Assembly: GCA_020746105.1 (NCBI GenBank)
Contig: CM036618.1
Span: 115,637,308 to 115,701,307, forward strand
Reading direction: 5' to 3'
DNA length: 64,000 nt
Origin: Trogon surrucura
Taxonomy: Eukaryota > Chordata > Aves > Trogoniformes > Trogonidae
Position 1 is the first letter of the stretch, and the number at the start of each line of letters is the position of its first letter. Positions 22,757 to 33,238 of the stretch are shown here, piece by piece. The position numbers and the translations under genes were made by a program. The notes beneath the pieces are model-generated. The model made no database searches, was not told where the DNA came from, and worked only from the letters and a program-made list of their open reading frames with translations.

Positions 22757-24254
22757 AACAGATATTTTTTTTCATTAACGAGAAAAACACCCCACCCCGC
22801 CCTGGGATTTAACCCTTTCTGCCCCGCCGAGCACAGAGCCCCGGGGCTGCAGAGCCTCTCGCCGGCGGCGATCCGAACTGGGCTGGGGAGGTGACCCCCA
22901 CCGCTCCGGGCTGTCCTTGTCCTCCCTCTGTGTGTCCCCGTCTCCCCCCTCAAAAAATCTCCCTCCTCTCTCTCGCTTGCCCCTGCAGAGCTATTCCTCG
23001 GTGAGCAACATGAACGCAGGGCTGGGCATGAACAGCATGAACACGTACATGACCATGTCGGCCATGAGCACCACGGCCAACATGACGGCTGCCACCTCCA
23101 TGAACATGTCCTACGCCAACACGGGCATGAGCCCCTCGCTCACCGGCATGTCCCCTGGTGCAGGGGCCATGCCCGGCATGGGTTCAGCCAGCGTGGCGGG
23201 GATGGGAGCCCACCTGAGCCCCAGTATGAGCCCTATGGGGGGTCAAGCGGGTTCCATGAACGCCCTGGCCCCTTACACCAACATGAACTCCATGAGCCCC
23301 ATCTACGGGCAATCCAACCTCAACCGCTCGCGGGACCCCAAGACCTACCGGCGAAGCTACACGCATGCCAAGCCACCCTATTCCTACATCTCCCTCATCA
23401 CCATGGCCATCCAACAGTCGCCCAACAAGATGCTGACGCTGAGCGAGATCTACCAGTGGATCATGGACCTCTTCCCCTTCTACCGCCAGAACCAGCAACG
23501 CTGGCAGAACAGCATCCGCCACTCACTCTCCTTCAACGACTGCTTCCTCAAAGTGCCCCGCTCCCCAGACAAACCGGGCAAAGGTTCCTTCTGGACTCTG
23601 CACCCCGACTCAGGCAACATGTTCGAGAACGGCTGCTACCTGCGCCGTCAGAAGCGTTTCAAGTGTGAGAAGCAGCTGGCTGCCAAGGATGGCAGCGGGG
23701 CGGGCAGCGGGGCGGGCAGCGGAGGGGGCAAGAAGGGGGCCGGGCAGCCCCCAAGCCAACCCCTGGGGGAAGGCAGCTCATCAGGGGGTTCTGAGGGCTC
23801 AGCCGGCACCGAGTCCCCAGCCAGCGCCTCGCCATGCCAGGACCACAAGCGTGCCCTGGCTGAGTTGAAGGGCGCGCCAGGGTTGAGCCCCGGGGAACCA
23901 TCGGCGTCGCCGGCCCAGCACCTCCTGGCCCCAGCGCACGCTGGCCTACCCCACGACGCCCACCTCAAGCCTGAGCACCACTACGCCTTCAACCACCCGT
24001 TCTCCATCAACAACCTGATGTCCTCCTCCGAGCAGCAGCACCACCACCCTCACCACCACCACCACCACCACCACAAAATGGACCTGAAGGCCTACGAGCA
24101 GGTGATGCACTACTCGGGCTACACCTCACCCATGCCTGGTAGCCTGGCCATGGGGCCCGTAACGAACAAAAATGGCTTAGAGTCCTCCCCTTTAGGTGGA
24201 GAGACTTCTTACTACCAAGGTGTGTATTCCCGGCCCATCATGAACTCCTCCTAA
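22263..24254 (+). CDS. FOXA2: Forkhead box protein A2 (HNF-3beta), two coding exons, 450 aa
   Basis: Spliced CDS: exon A 22263-22349 (29 codons) joins exon B 22989-24254 (421 codons plus TAA), both phase 0, with donor GAG|GTAAGG and a pyrimidine-rich tract ending CAG at 22988. The product is a nuclear pioneer transcription factor for endoderm, notochord and floor plate. Residues 1-29 begin [17 protein letters not shown], the FOXA2 N terminus. Residues 30-135 are Met/Ser/Gly-rich (19 Met in 106). The forkhead domain is about 156-252 (start [10 protein letters not shown]), with recognition helix NSIRHSLS at 203-210 including N203 and H207. A basic stretch RRQKRFK (248-254) follows. The RSYTH at 151-155 matches the region of the AKT site known in mammals. 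The C-terminal activation boxes are [11 protein letters not shown] (363-373, also the TLE/Groucho contact) and [14 protein letters not shown] (437-450). The TNKNGL and PIMNSS tail separates it from FOXA1 and FOXA3. The gene is intact. Its linker (259-356) differs most from mammals, and residues 380-391 are almost pure His. Confidence 0.98.
22350..22988 (+). other. FOXA2: FOXA2 intron between the two coding exons
   Basis: This is a 639-bp GT-AG intron in phase 0. The donor is GTAAGG directly after the GAG codon of EPE. The acceptor is a long pyrimidine tract ending TTGCCCCTGCAG. The only other nearby acceptor AG (22990) would put exon B out of frame. The intron is CpG-rich and carries a T run (22708-22723) followed by a GATA/GACA microsatellite. 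Confidence 0.93.
22726..22763 (+). repeat. (GATA)n-(GACA)n compound microsatellite in the FOXA2 intron
   Basis: About four GATA units run into about five GACA units, right after a T16 run. This is a likely length-polymorphic site. Confidence 0.9.
23691..23729 (+). repeat. FOXA2: Gly/Ser-coding GC-rich tandem repeat in FOXA2
   Basis: A 12-bp unit (GGCAGCGGGGCG) repeats about three times with slight decay. It encodes [13 protein letters not shown] (residues 264-276), a flexible linker just after the forkhead domain. Confidence 0.85.
24039..24074 (+). repeat. FOXA2: CAC-codon poly-histidine tract in FOXA2
   Basis: Eleven His codons, all CAC, are interrupted once by CCT (Pro). They encode [12 protein letters not shown] at residues 380-391, between the conserved FSINNLM box and KMDLKAYEQ. 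Mammalian FOXA2 has a shorter, more mixed His stretch at this place (from memory). Codon purity points to trinucleotide slippage. Confidence 0.9.
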
Positions 24255-25032
24255 AAAGGGGACGAGGGAAATCCTCCCCTGGCGAGGGGGGGAAAGCCCC
24301 TCCTGTACTCCCACACAGCCCCTTGAGCAGAGCGATGGACTATGAACGCTGTTGAGCACGGTACATATGCATATATATATATCTTTTTTTTTTTTTTTTT
24401 TCCCGTTGGCTCCAGATGTTTGCATCCATTGGGGAAACAGCAGCCGTGTGTCTCGCAAGATGTGTTGGTCATTTCCCCCCCCCTTCTTCCAGCCCAAAGG
24501 AGACAACGGGGTCCTGCGATTCCCTTGGTTTGCCTTGTGGGGTGGATGGGTGGGTTGGGAGCGAGGGGGGGTTGTTTCTGTAGGGCTTATTTTATTTTAT
24601 TTCATTTTATTTTTCGTTGTCGTCGTTGCAAGGAGGTATAAATATATCTTTTTTTTTTTGTGTGTGGAAGTGACAGGGGAAAAAAAAAAAAAAACAACAA
24701 ACAAACACAAGCAAAACGAAACCCTCCTTCATTGTGAAACACATGCTGGTTTTGAATCCAAGGACCAAAAGTCTTGTAACGTTGTAAAAAGGGGAAAAAG
24801 GGGCGAGGGGGGAGAAAAGAGAAGAGAAAAAAAACTATGATAAAAATCTAAAAAAAAAAGACAGATCGTTGTGTTTGAAACAAACTCTTGATGTTACAGG
24901 GAGAGTAAACTACTTGGATCAGATTAATTTATCGTTTCTGTACGCTTTATTTATGGCTTATAAATGTGTATTCTGGTAGCGACTAGCCAGATATCCAAAG
25001 AACTATTATTAAAGTGTTATTGGCCATTTCCC
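24255..25032 (+). other. FOXA2: FOXA2 3' untranslated region
   Basis: The stretch follows the TAA stop and runs to an ATTAAA signal. It is AT-rich, with T and A runs (24384-24401, 24648-24660, 24679-24694) and a short (AT)n at 24366-24382. The last ~120 bp before the signal (GTACGCTTTATTTATGGC and the following TTATAAATGTG) agree with the conserved distal FOXA2 3'UTR of other vertebrates as I remember it. The 3' end is estimated from the signal. Confidence 0.8.
25008..25013 (+). terminator. FOXA2: FOXA2 polyadenylation signal (ATTAAA)
   Basis: ATTAAA is the most common variant poly(A) signal. A GT-rich element (GTGTTATTGG) follows at once, so cleavage is expected near 25025-25035. No AATAAA lies closer to the stop codon in this 3'UTR. 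Confidence 0.75.
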
Positions 25033-25735
25033 CCCCCACGCTGCATCTCTGTTCCGCCGGGACTCTCCCGTCTCCGCCGCCGCCGCCCCGGCCCGCCAGG
25101 ATCCTCGATGACCCGCACCTTCCCGCCGGTTTTTCCGGGGGTCGGGGAGCCGGTCCCACAACCCCTGGGGCTCGGGAACGGGGACCCCTTTTTTTAACTC
25201 GGGGGTGAGCAAAGCCCCCGCAAGCCCCGCGTGGGACCCCGGACGGAAGAGCGAGGCGGGACCCCTCGCCCCGCAATCACCGAGTGGTGTTAACTCGGGA
25301 GGAGCAAGGGGAGAACTGGGCACTCGGAGGGGCAGAGCATCCCTGCGCTTACCGGGGGGACACCTCGGGATCTCCACGGTGAGATCAACCAGCGGGAGAA
25401 AAAAGATGAGGAAGAAAAAAAATTAAAACAAGAGGAGAGCTGCTTTTTTTTTTTTTACTTTAAACAGCTCCCGGCGGCTCCGAACCTCACGGAACCCTCC
25501 GGCCGTCCCACTGAGACCCCCGGGCAAGCCCAGTCGGGCTTATTTTCGTTTATTTCTCCCATTTTCCCCCACGATAAATAGCCCGCCCGTCTTCCCAACC
25601 ACTTGTTGTTTTTCCCACGCGTTAAAGCGGTCGTAGATGTTGCTTTCCGAAACAACATTCAAATCCTTCTTAAAATTCCCGCATTGTCCGCGGGAAGAGA
25701 AGAAGGGAGAAGGGGAGAGGAGCCGGGGGGGCAAG

Positions 25736-25812
25736 TAAAAAAAAAAACAAAACAAAAAACCCCAAACAAACTACAAAACCTCCTAAAAAAAAACAAAACA
25801 AAAAAAAACCGG
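25736..25812 (+). repeat. A-rich tract with CAAAC/CCAAAC spacing
   Basis: Runs of A are separated by C or CCC, for example AAAACAAAACAAAAAACCCC. This is low-complexity sequence. Confidence 0.8.
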
Positions 25813-25946
25813 GATCCAGCCAGAAATCTGTCCGGCATGGACACACACGTTGCAAACCCGAGGCATGCAATGGGTTTCATTAGCACATAAAAGGCTCCCG
25901 CGGGGAAGGATCACGGGTGCGGGGGTGCTGTCGATTTGGGGGTGTC

Positions 25947-25980
25947 GTGTGTGTGCGTGTGTGTGTGTGTGTCCGTGTGT
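25947..25980 (+). repeat. (GT)n microsatellite
   Basis: GT repeats with two GC or CC interruptions. Confidence 0.9.
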
Positions 25981-26154
25981 TCTCCTCCCCTTCCCTCCGC
26001 TCCCCCGGGCCTCCCAACTCCGCGTATCTCCAGCCGGGACAAGGTGCCGTGTTGGATGCCCGCTCCAGCAGAAGATCCCGTGTGTGTGCGTGCCCGTCCC
26101 CCCCCACTCTATTTTCTTTTCCTTGCTGAAATGGAGGGATGGGGACTTGGAGAT

Positions 26155-26264
26155 GGGGGGTGGGGGGGGGGGAGGGGAAAAAATCCCCACGCTAGACGTT
26201 ATTTTTTTTTACACACCACCCTCCCACCCCCCCCGGCGCTTTTTTTCTACCCCCCCCCCCCCCT
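26155..26264. repeat. Opposed G-run and C-run
   Basis: A G-rich run (26155-26178) is followed 70 bp later by a C15 run (26250-26264). Both can form G-quadruplexes on opposite strands. Confidence 0.75.
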
Positions 26265-26365
26265 CGGATGCCCCCCGCCCCGCCCTAACCTTCCTGCAAG
26301 TGCATTCTGCTCCTGCCGGTTTAAGCAACCGTGATCTGTGAATAAACAAAGTCAGTAAACAACTA

Positions 26366-26389
26366 CAAAAAAAAAACAACAAAAAAAAA

Positions 26390-26421
<32 letters not shown>

Positions 26422-26437
26422 AAAGGGGGGGGGGAAA
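26366..26437 (+). repeat. Poly(A) tract running into poly(G)
   Basis: A-rich low-complexity sequence (A runs with rare C or G) ends in a G10 run. No transposon body precedes it. Confidence 0.85.
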
Positions 26438-26454
26438 TCTAGATCCAAATTCCA

Positions 26455-26700
26455 GGAGGGTAAACTTTCAACACCACGTCATACTTCAGCAAATTTACAC
26501 AGATATTATATTGCGTCCCTTTCCTTCCCCCCCCCCTCCCGCCCCGCTCTCCTTTTGAGCCATTGTGCTTAACTGAATTTTATAAAGCTGATCGATATCT
26601 TGGTAAAATATTCATTTTTAAACTAGCGGGCAGCGAAATCTTTGCTTTGTGCTAAAGTCAACAGTAGCCCGGTTTCAGCTCCAATAAATGCCGGGATGCT
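26455..26700. promoter_or_regulatory. Candidate downstream element with Onecut-type and DR1-like words
   Basis: This is an AT-balanced island inside GC-rich 3' flank. It carries GATCGATATC (Onecut/HNF6-like, near 26590), GTAAAATATTC and TGTGCTAAAGTCAAC (nuclear-receptor-like). HNF6 is known to regulate Foxa2 in liver, but this site is an inference. Confidence 0.25.
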
Positions 26701-27844
26701 TCCAGCTGCCTCAGAGCCGGGCCGGCTGCCGGGGCGCAGGTAGGTGACACCCGCCGCTCCTTCTCCTCCTCCTCTTTCCACCCCAACTCGCACCTTCAAC
26801 TTCTTTTCCATCCCTCCTTCCTCCTCCTTCTCCTCCTCAGCTCGCCTTACAGCCAGCGGGGAAGCCGGCCCGGCAGGGGAGGCGGCGGGGACCAGGAGGC
26901 ACAGGGAGGACGGATACTCTCCGCCGCCTCGCCCCCCTCGGATTTTTAAATTTTTGGGGTGTATCCCGACCCTGCTACTCCTCTTCCAGACGAGGAAGAC
27001 GGTTTAGTAGAGAAAAACGCCGTGCCGAGCAGGGAAGGGGAGAAAAAGTAATTTTATTCGGGGATGGGGGGGGGAGGCAGCCCCGCGCAGGAGCCGGGTG
27101 CGGTGGGGGCCGGGAGGGCTCGGAGCGCTGTTTCTGCCCGTTTCAGCACTAAAACCTCCTTGCTGAGGGGGCGAGTCGTTGTGGCTCGGTCGGGAGAGGG
27201 TGGGAGAGGGACGGGGACGTTCTTCTCCCGCTCCTCCGAGCCGGACGCTTGTTTTTTTTCACTTTTTAGTAATTTTTGTGTACATGTCTTTTATTTAATC
27301 CCCTCTTTTTTCTTTTTTTCTTTTCTTTTTGTTTAATTTTTCCCCGGTTCCGCGACACACTTTTGTTCCGGGCTGGCAGAAACCACGCCGCCTCCTCTCC
27401 CCGGAGGGGATATTTCTCCTGTGTCCGTGACAGTGGGTAAAATGCCGGTACCCGTACCGGTCCCTGTGCCGGCGGACGGGACCCGGTACCCGCGTGGGCG
27501 TTAAAAAAAAAAAAAAATAGGTGGAAAAACTATTTTTTCCCCGCCCGTATTTCCTCGATACAGGGGGAAAGAGGAGTTTTGGCGGGGGCGGCGGCGCTTC
27601 GTTAGGCTCGCCCTCCCTGGACACGGACACGAGTGGCATGGCCCACGCAGATGGCGGACTCCGGGATGGGGGGTGCTGTAGGGACCGGGGAGGGGACACT
27701 ATCCCCGGGGCCGGGTCCTGGCTCCATCCCGGGTGTTCGAGCCCCGTGATGGTGGTGGTGGGAGCGGGTGAGTGCGTGGTTGCGTGCCCCCCCCGGACCC
27801 GCCGCGCTGCTGTGACAGGTTACACCTTCCCGGGTAAGAAGAAG

Positions 27845-27965
27845 AAAGGCGCACAGCGACTAAATGGGCTCTCAATAATTCATAATTAACAGCCCGGTCC
27901 GCTCGTAATGCGATTTGAAGCGCTCGCCAATTACTCGTCATTAAACGCCTCGCCTGGCGCCCGCG
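27845..27965. promoter_or_regulatory. Candidate conserved non-coding element 3.6 kb past FOXA2
   Basis: A dense run of homeodomain words (CAATAATTC, TAATTAAC, CCAATTAC, TCATTAAACG) is interleaved with CpG-bearing segments. The mix of TAAT cores and retained CpGs is typical of vertebrate conserved elements. Cross-species alignment is needed to confirm it. Confidence 0.35.
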
Positions 27966-28829
27966 TGGGGAGGGCAATGCGAGTAGGAAGGGTTCAGAAT
28001 CCCGCCGCATCCCGCAACAACCCTCCCCGGGTCGGGAGGGTTACTGAGCTGACCCCGGCCCAAAAGAGACGGGAACAGAGAAGTTCAGCCCCACGTCCCC
28101 CCGGCCACGGCGACGTCCCCCACTCCCGGGCCCTGCGGGGGTCGCAGTGGAGGGGGAACTGCTTTTTTCCCCTGCGACCCCTGGAAGTTTTTTTCCTTAT
28201 TACTGCAGCCGAGCGTTCCCAGATTCCTCAAGTTCTCCCATCGGATTTTATTCCGCGCCGCAGAGCGCTGGGCTCCTTTTCGGCCGTTAATTTCCACCCT
28301 AAATAATTCCCCCACCCAAATACAGTCTTATTTTTCACGGGGGAGAGAACGGCATCCCATGGCACCGGCCGAGTTGCAAAGGGCTGGGACGAGGTGGGGA
28401 ACACAGTCTGAGCCCCCCTCCAAATCAGCCTCTATCCAGCCGCTCGCCTTCCCTCAGTTATTTATAATTTTTTTCCAGCCCCTGAGTTCCCATGCGGGGC
28501 GGGGGGAAGCACCTCTTTTAATTGTTCGGGCCCCTAATGACATGCAGCGACGGCTCAAAAGATATCAAAGCACAAAGAAGATGGCACGGCCAGTGGTTTA
28601 TCGGGGAAGCCCCTCGCTAGCCACACTGGGCAAAGGAAGGCTCCCTGTCCTCGCCCCAACATCTTCCTCCCCCCCCAAAAAAATCCCCTGTCTCCTCCCC
28701 AGAATAACGGTGGGGCGGGCAGCAACCGGCTCTGCCCGCACCGGCCGGCAGGATCGTGGGCAAAAGTGCATTTATTGATGATTTTAAAAACAAAAACAAA
28801 AACAAAAAACCAACACCGGACAGCTCGGG

Positions 28830-29080
28830 GGTGAGATGAGTCTAATTATTGCTGGTTCTAAAAAGGAGCTGGAACACCCAAGTAGGGCTTAACCCGTCTC
28901 CTGGGAAACTGATGGAGACCTATTTTACAAGCTGTAATTCTGCTTTAGACTATTGCAGGCTAAAGGCAGTTCACACTATCCTCTTTCTTCTAGAAATAGT
29001 CCTAATCCTATATTTGGGCCGGGGAAAAGTCCGCTTCTGCTCCGCGCTAGATTAATCCAGAAACCACATAAAACCAGGTA
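28830..29080 (+). promoter_or_regulatory. Probable Foxa2 floor-plate enhancer with GLI site, 3' of the gene
   Basis: GGAACACCCAAGTAG at 28871-28885 contains the GLI site GAACACCCA (28872-28880). From memory, the mouse Foxa2 (HNF-3beta) floor-plate enhancer described by Sasaki and colleagues has the same 15-bp core, and that site carries its Sonic hedgehog response. The position also fits: 3' of the gene, about 4.6 kb past the stop codon. Homeodomain-type words flank it: TAATTATT at 28843-28850, TGTAATTC near 28934 and TAGATTAATCC near 29048. A CTTCAAAGGG (TCF/LEF-like) word lies near 29152. The boundaries are estimates. Confidence 0.72.
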
Positions 29081-30524
29081 GGGAAGAGGATGGAAAAGGG
29101 GAGGAGGAAAAAAAAAATCGGTCAAAGTTTGTTACCTCTGCCCTGCCTAACCTTCAAAGGGTAAATATTAAAGGATGATGCAGAGTCTGCCGGCTCCTTA
29201 TTTACAGGACGATTTTCGTCGCCAATGGAGCTAAACCCGGTGGGTTGCGGGAGGAGTTTGGGGTTATTTTTTTTCGCGGGCTCGCTGCGGTCGATTTTCA
29301 GGCTCAGGCTTCCACGGCGGCGAGTGAAATATTTATCCTTTCCCGATGGAGCCAGGGGAAGGGGGGGAGAGGTGAATTCGGCGGGTGGTTACTTTTAGTG
29401 GTGGAAAAAATTAAAACAAAACAAAACAACACAACCAAAACTGTTAAAGAAAGGGGGAAAAAAAAAAAAAAAAAAAGAAAAAGAAAAAACCCTGAAAACC
29501 AAACAAGTTCGCTCGCAGCCCCGCGGGGCACCACAATCAGGGCTTTCTCTCCAATTATTTTTTAAGGATCATTGGTGTCCCGGGGAGACGGGTGTCAGAC
29601 TGACCCCAGAGAGGAACAAACCCGGGACTCGGCTCTAAACAACGAAGGGGGTGCATTTTTTGGATGTCGGAGGGGCTCGACCCGCTGTCCCGCCGTGCAC
29701 CTGAGCGGCCAAGAGCACCATCCGCCTCACCCACGGCAGGGCAAAGCCGGGGGTGGGAAATCCCCGGGCAGAGCCGGGCGGTGCGAACCGGGGTCGGTGA
29801 GAATGGAAGAAATTGTATCGAGCCCGGGATGTTGGGTTGTTGGTTTGGTTTTTTTTGAAAGGGGGGGGTTGGTGAAGGGTTGGAGAAATGGGTGGAGGGA
29901 GTGAGGGATGAAGGAAAGGAGGGAGGAAGGGATGGATGGATAGATAGATAAATGCTAGATAAATGGATGTATGGATAGATTAATAGATAAATAGACAATT
30001 AGGTAACTAGATAAATGGATCGATGGATGGACGGACGGATGGATGGAAGGATGGATGGATGGATAAATGAAAGGATGGTGGCTTTAGCAGGTGGATGGAA
30101 GGAAAAACGGTTTGAGCCCGTCCCCCCCAGGCCGTAGGGCTCCAGGGAGGGAGAGCCTGACAGTGGCACCGAATCGGGCAGGGAGAGGAGTCCCCTGCCG
30201 TGCCGGGAAGGCGGCGGGGAGCGGGGGAACACACCGGAGGCGGCGGCTCCGCCGGGCCGTTATGTTTGCAGGTGCAACCGGGCGTGAAATTGCATGTAAA
30301 AAATACAAAAAAAAAAAAAAAGGAGGGGGGGGAAAAAAACCCAAACCAAACAAACACAAACCAAAACGGCGGAGGCGGCTCCTGCGGGAGGGGACGCCGA
30401 AGCGGTGCCGGTGGGGGAGAACCGGCTTCCCCCCACCCCAGCCCGCTCGGAGCGGGGAGTTTCGTTTGCACACGCGTGTGCGGGGACAACCTCCGTCGCC
30501 GGGAACTTCGCCACGGAGTCGGCT
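29081..30524. other. 3' flank between the floor-plate element and the pyrimidine tract
   Basis: TCF-like CTTCAAAGGG (29151-29160) and AAATATTAAAG lie just past the GLI element and may belong to it. A-rich tracts (29405-29490, 30298-30366), the tetranucleotide region and a CpG-rich patch (30100-30500) fill the rest. Confidence 0.65.
29905..30078 (+). repeat. GGAT/GATA-type tetranucleotide repeat region
   Basis: Imperfect GGAT, GATA, AAAT and GGAC tetranucleotides run for about 170 bp. Confidence 0.9.
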
Positions 30525-31025
30525 CTTCCCCTGCCTTTTCCGCTCTTTGCTGTTGTTTCCCTTCCTTCCCTCTCATTTCCTTTTCTTTCTCTTTCTTTCC
30601 TCCTTTCCTCCCACACCCCTCCCTCATTTTTCCTATTTCTTTCTCTTTATTTTCCTTTCTTTCCGTTTCTTTCTCCTTCCTTTCTTTTCCCTTTCATTTT
30701 CTTTTAATTTCTCCCCTCTCTTTTTTTCCTGTGTCTTTTCCCTGCTTTTCCTTTCCTGACCACTTTTCAATTTCTTTCCATTTTTTCCCCTTTCTTTCCC
30801 TTTCCCTTTCCCTCTTTCTTTCCTTTTTTCCCCCTTTCTTTTCAATTCCCCCTTTTTCTTCCCCCTCTTTATTTGCTTCCCCTTTTCTTTCCTTCCTGTC
30901 TTTCTTTCCTTTTCTCCCCTTTCTCTCTTTTTTCCCTTTCCTTTCCTCTGTTTCTTTCCCTTTACCCCCCTTTTTTCCACTTTCTTTCCTTCCCCCCCCT
31001 TTCATTCTTTTCCCCCTTCCTTCCC
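30525..31025 (+). repeat. ~500-bp pyrimidine tract
   Basis: This is an almost unbroken C/T stretch (CCTTT, CTTTCTTT and TTTCCC words) with very few purines. On the reverse strand it gives misleading Lys/Glu/Gly-rich open frames. Such tracts can adopt triplex (H-DNA) structure. Confidence 0.92.
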
Positions 31026-33238
31026 AAAGGAACGTCAACACCTCACCCCTCCTCACAGTAGCCCTGCTGCCACGAGAATGGGCACTAAGTGAGGACCACA
31101 GTCCCTTCTGCCACCCCTCACTTGCCAGGGGCTGTTTTATTTAATGTTTTTTATACAAACCATGCAGGCAGAAAAGCCCTTGACATTGTACTTGCTGCAG
31201 GCAGCACGGATTTTTTGCTGCTGGGAGATCTTTACCTGCCCAAACCGTGTAAGGCCAGAGGAAGGTGTTCACCCTTGGCTGGGGAAAGGACTGGCTTTTC
31301 CACAGGTTTTTCACTCACACAAACAGTAAAAAGAATGAGCCTCATCCCTCCCCAGCTGGAAAACAGCAACCAAGAGCCAACAGGATGGAGGAGCCTAAAC
31401 AAGCTGATTCTACCTCCCACAGCGGTACCGAAAGCATTGACAGAGAAAGATTTTGGGGGACCTTGAAATGCTTTTTCTTGCCACCGGCAGCCTTCCACCA
31501 CGCTTTGCTGCCTGCTGGCGCTTGCAGCTCCCCTCTACTCTCCTTTATTTATTTTAATAATGGCACAAGGAATCGGTGTCTGTGGTAGCCAGGGCAAACT
31601 TCTGGGCTTCGCCGAGTGCATGTATCATCCCTTATTAAAGCCACAGATTCCCATCTCCGATTACCTCTTTGTGTCTGTGCTCGTGCGTGATACCTGTGTC
31701 ACGCTTCAGTAATTCCTGATGGGAATGGATGGGGAGAAGCATTAATGCTGGCCTAGAGGAAGCTGAAGAGGGTGTTTTGCCAGGATGGATCCTTTTATGT
31801 TTCAAGGGAGTAGAAAAAAAATAAATAAAAAATCATACGGGCACCTTGAAGAAGTTGAGGAGTAAATTAATTTGCAGATCTCTTTGAGGAATGCGTGATA
31901 TGCCAAAAGTGAGCTCAGGAAGGGCTTTGGACAGGAGAACAAACCCCAACAGCCAAAAATACTCACAGAGGAATGATTAAATATCTTCCCGTGCCACAGC
32001 TTTCCTACCACGCTCCAGTTTTGCAGCAGTGTCCTTGCCCTGCCCCGGGCTGTGCATCACCCCTGGGCTGATGGCCTGGGAAATGGGGGGGCCCAACACA
32101 ATGGCCCCTTTTTTTGGGGTGGGGGGAGTGAGTGAGACAGCAGGGCAGGGGGGCAGAAGTTGAGGGTCATTTCAAAAGGGGTTTGCCAGGACTTTCTGTC
32201 CCCCCTGGGTCCAATGTGAGACTTCATTAGCAAACTAATAAACTTGCTGCAGATGTTGAGCCAATCAACAGCAGAGCATGTTTCTCGGGAGCATCCTGAC
32301 AAACTCTTTGGTTGGGAAAGTCATCAGCTCATGACTGCTTTTCTCTTTGTTTCATCTGTTTCCCCAACTTCCCTCCTATCTGAATTTTTAAGGGGAGAAG
32401 GAAGAAAAAAAGGCTGGAAAGGGCCTTTCATATAAAGAAAGGCAAAATTCCCTTAGCACTGGGGATGCTGGGAGGAGGAATACATCAACTAGGGAGACAG
32501 GCTCAGCAAAAACGGGGCTGGAGTTTCTGCAGAAACCAGAACCTCACCGTACAGGGAGGTGGGTTGTATCTGCTGAAGTGCCTCTTAACCTTTTCTATAT
32601 CCTGTTACTAAACGGAGGAGAAAAAAAAAAAAAAAGGAAAAAAATCGCATGAGGAGTTCCTGCCTCTTCACCTGATCATAAAAATAATAGAAAAAAAAAT
32701 CAAACAAGAGAGGATGTTATTATCTAGCTCTCCAAGACACTGGGATCCATGAAACCAGATGAGCTTTGTTGTAGCAAAAAGCCAAGTGCCATCTGGGTCC
32801 TGGGAGAGGGAAAAGGAAGGAAAAGGGGAGGATGGAGGTGGAAGTCATCCAGACTGGAGGCTTTTCATTACAGTACTGCAGGGACAGGTATTTTAGCTGC
32901 TGTTAGCACAGCAACTGCTGGTTTCACTGGTATTGCTGAGGCTTCTTGGGCAAAATCTGTACTCATCAAGGTTTTTTTTTTTCAAAACTGGGAACATTTT
33001 CTTCACGCTTCTCCCATACCCCAGAAATGCTACTCTGTTTGCACCTGAACCCAACTTAGTAGAGCTGATCCCCTCATCTGCCAACAATACTCTTCCCTCA
33101 GGTGAAACTGGGGATGTTTTGGATGAGGAATGGCTTCTGCTGGGGCGAAGGGAGGGAGAGAGAGATGTCTGTGTGCAAGAGGCTGGTATGATGGGATGCT
33201 CTCTCCATGTGCAGGCAAGGCAAAGAGGAATGAGCAAG

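Larger units (their letters stand above)
20880..24300. other. CpG island spanning the FOXA2 promoter, coding exons and intron
   Basis: By eye the stretch is very GC-rich with CpG at high frequency, in contrast to the AT-richer flank before 20.8 kb. CpG-dense patches continue 3' at about 25.05-25.4, 26.7-28.3 and 30.1-30.5 kb. This is usual for a developmental regulator under Polycomb control, though that last point is knowledge of the gene class and not seen here. Long open frames on both strands in this interval result from the low stop-codon frequency of GC-rich DNA. Confidence 0.75.
25036..28829. other. GC-rich 3' flank of FOXA2
   Basis: CpG-dense DNA with G, C and A homopolymers. A cluster of GGTACC/CCGGTACC words at 27444-27488 includes the inverted repeat CCGGTA-CCCG-TACCGG. 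Two candidate elements are listed separately. Open frames here follow from high GC. No gene seen. Confidence 0.65.

Noticed and set aside
22917..22988. Continuous frame extending the second FOXA2 coding exon upstream to an ATG at 22917
   Set aside because: This segment is the intron pyrimidine tract; the canonical N terminus comes from 22263-22349 by a clean phase-0 splice.
27720..27760. GTGTTCGAGCCCC, resembling a tRNA B-box
   Set aside because: No A-box at proper spacing and no cloverleaf can be folded around it.
30200..31144. 314-codon Ser/Phe/Pro-rich + frame and Lys/Glu-rich - frames
   Set aside because: They are translations of the pyrimidine tract and an A-rich tract.
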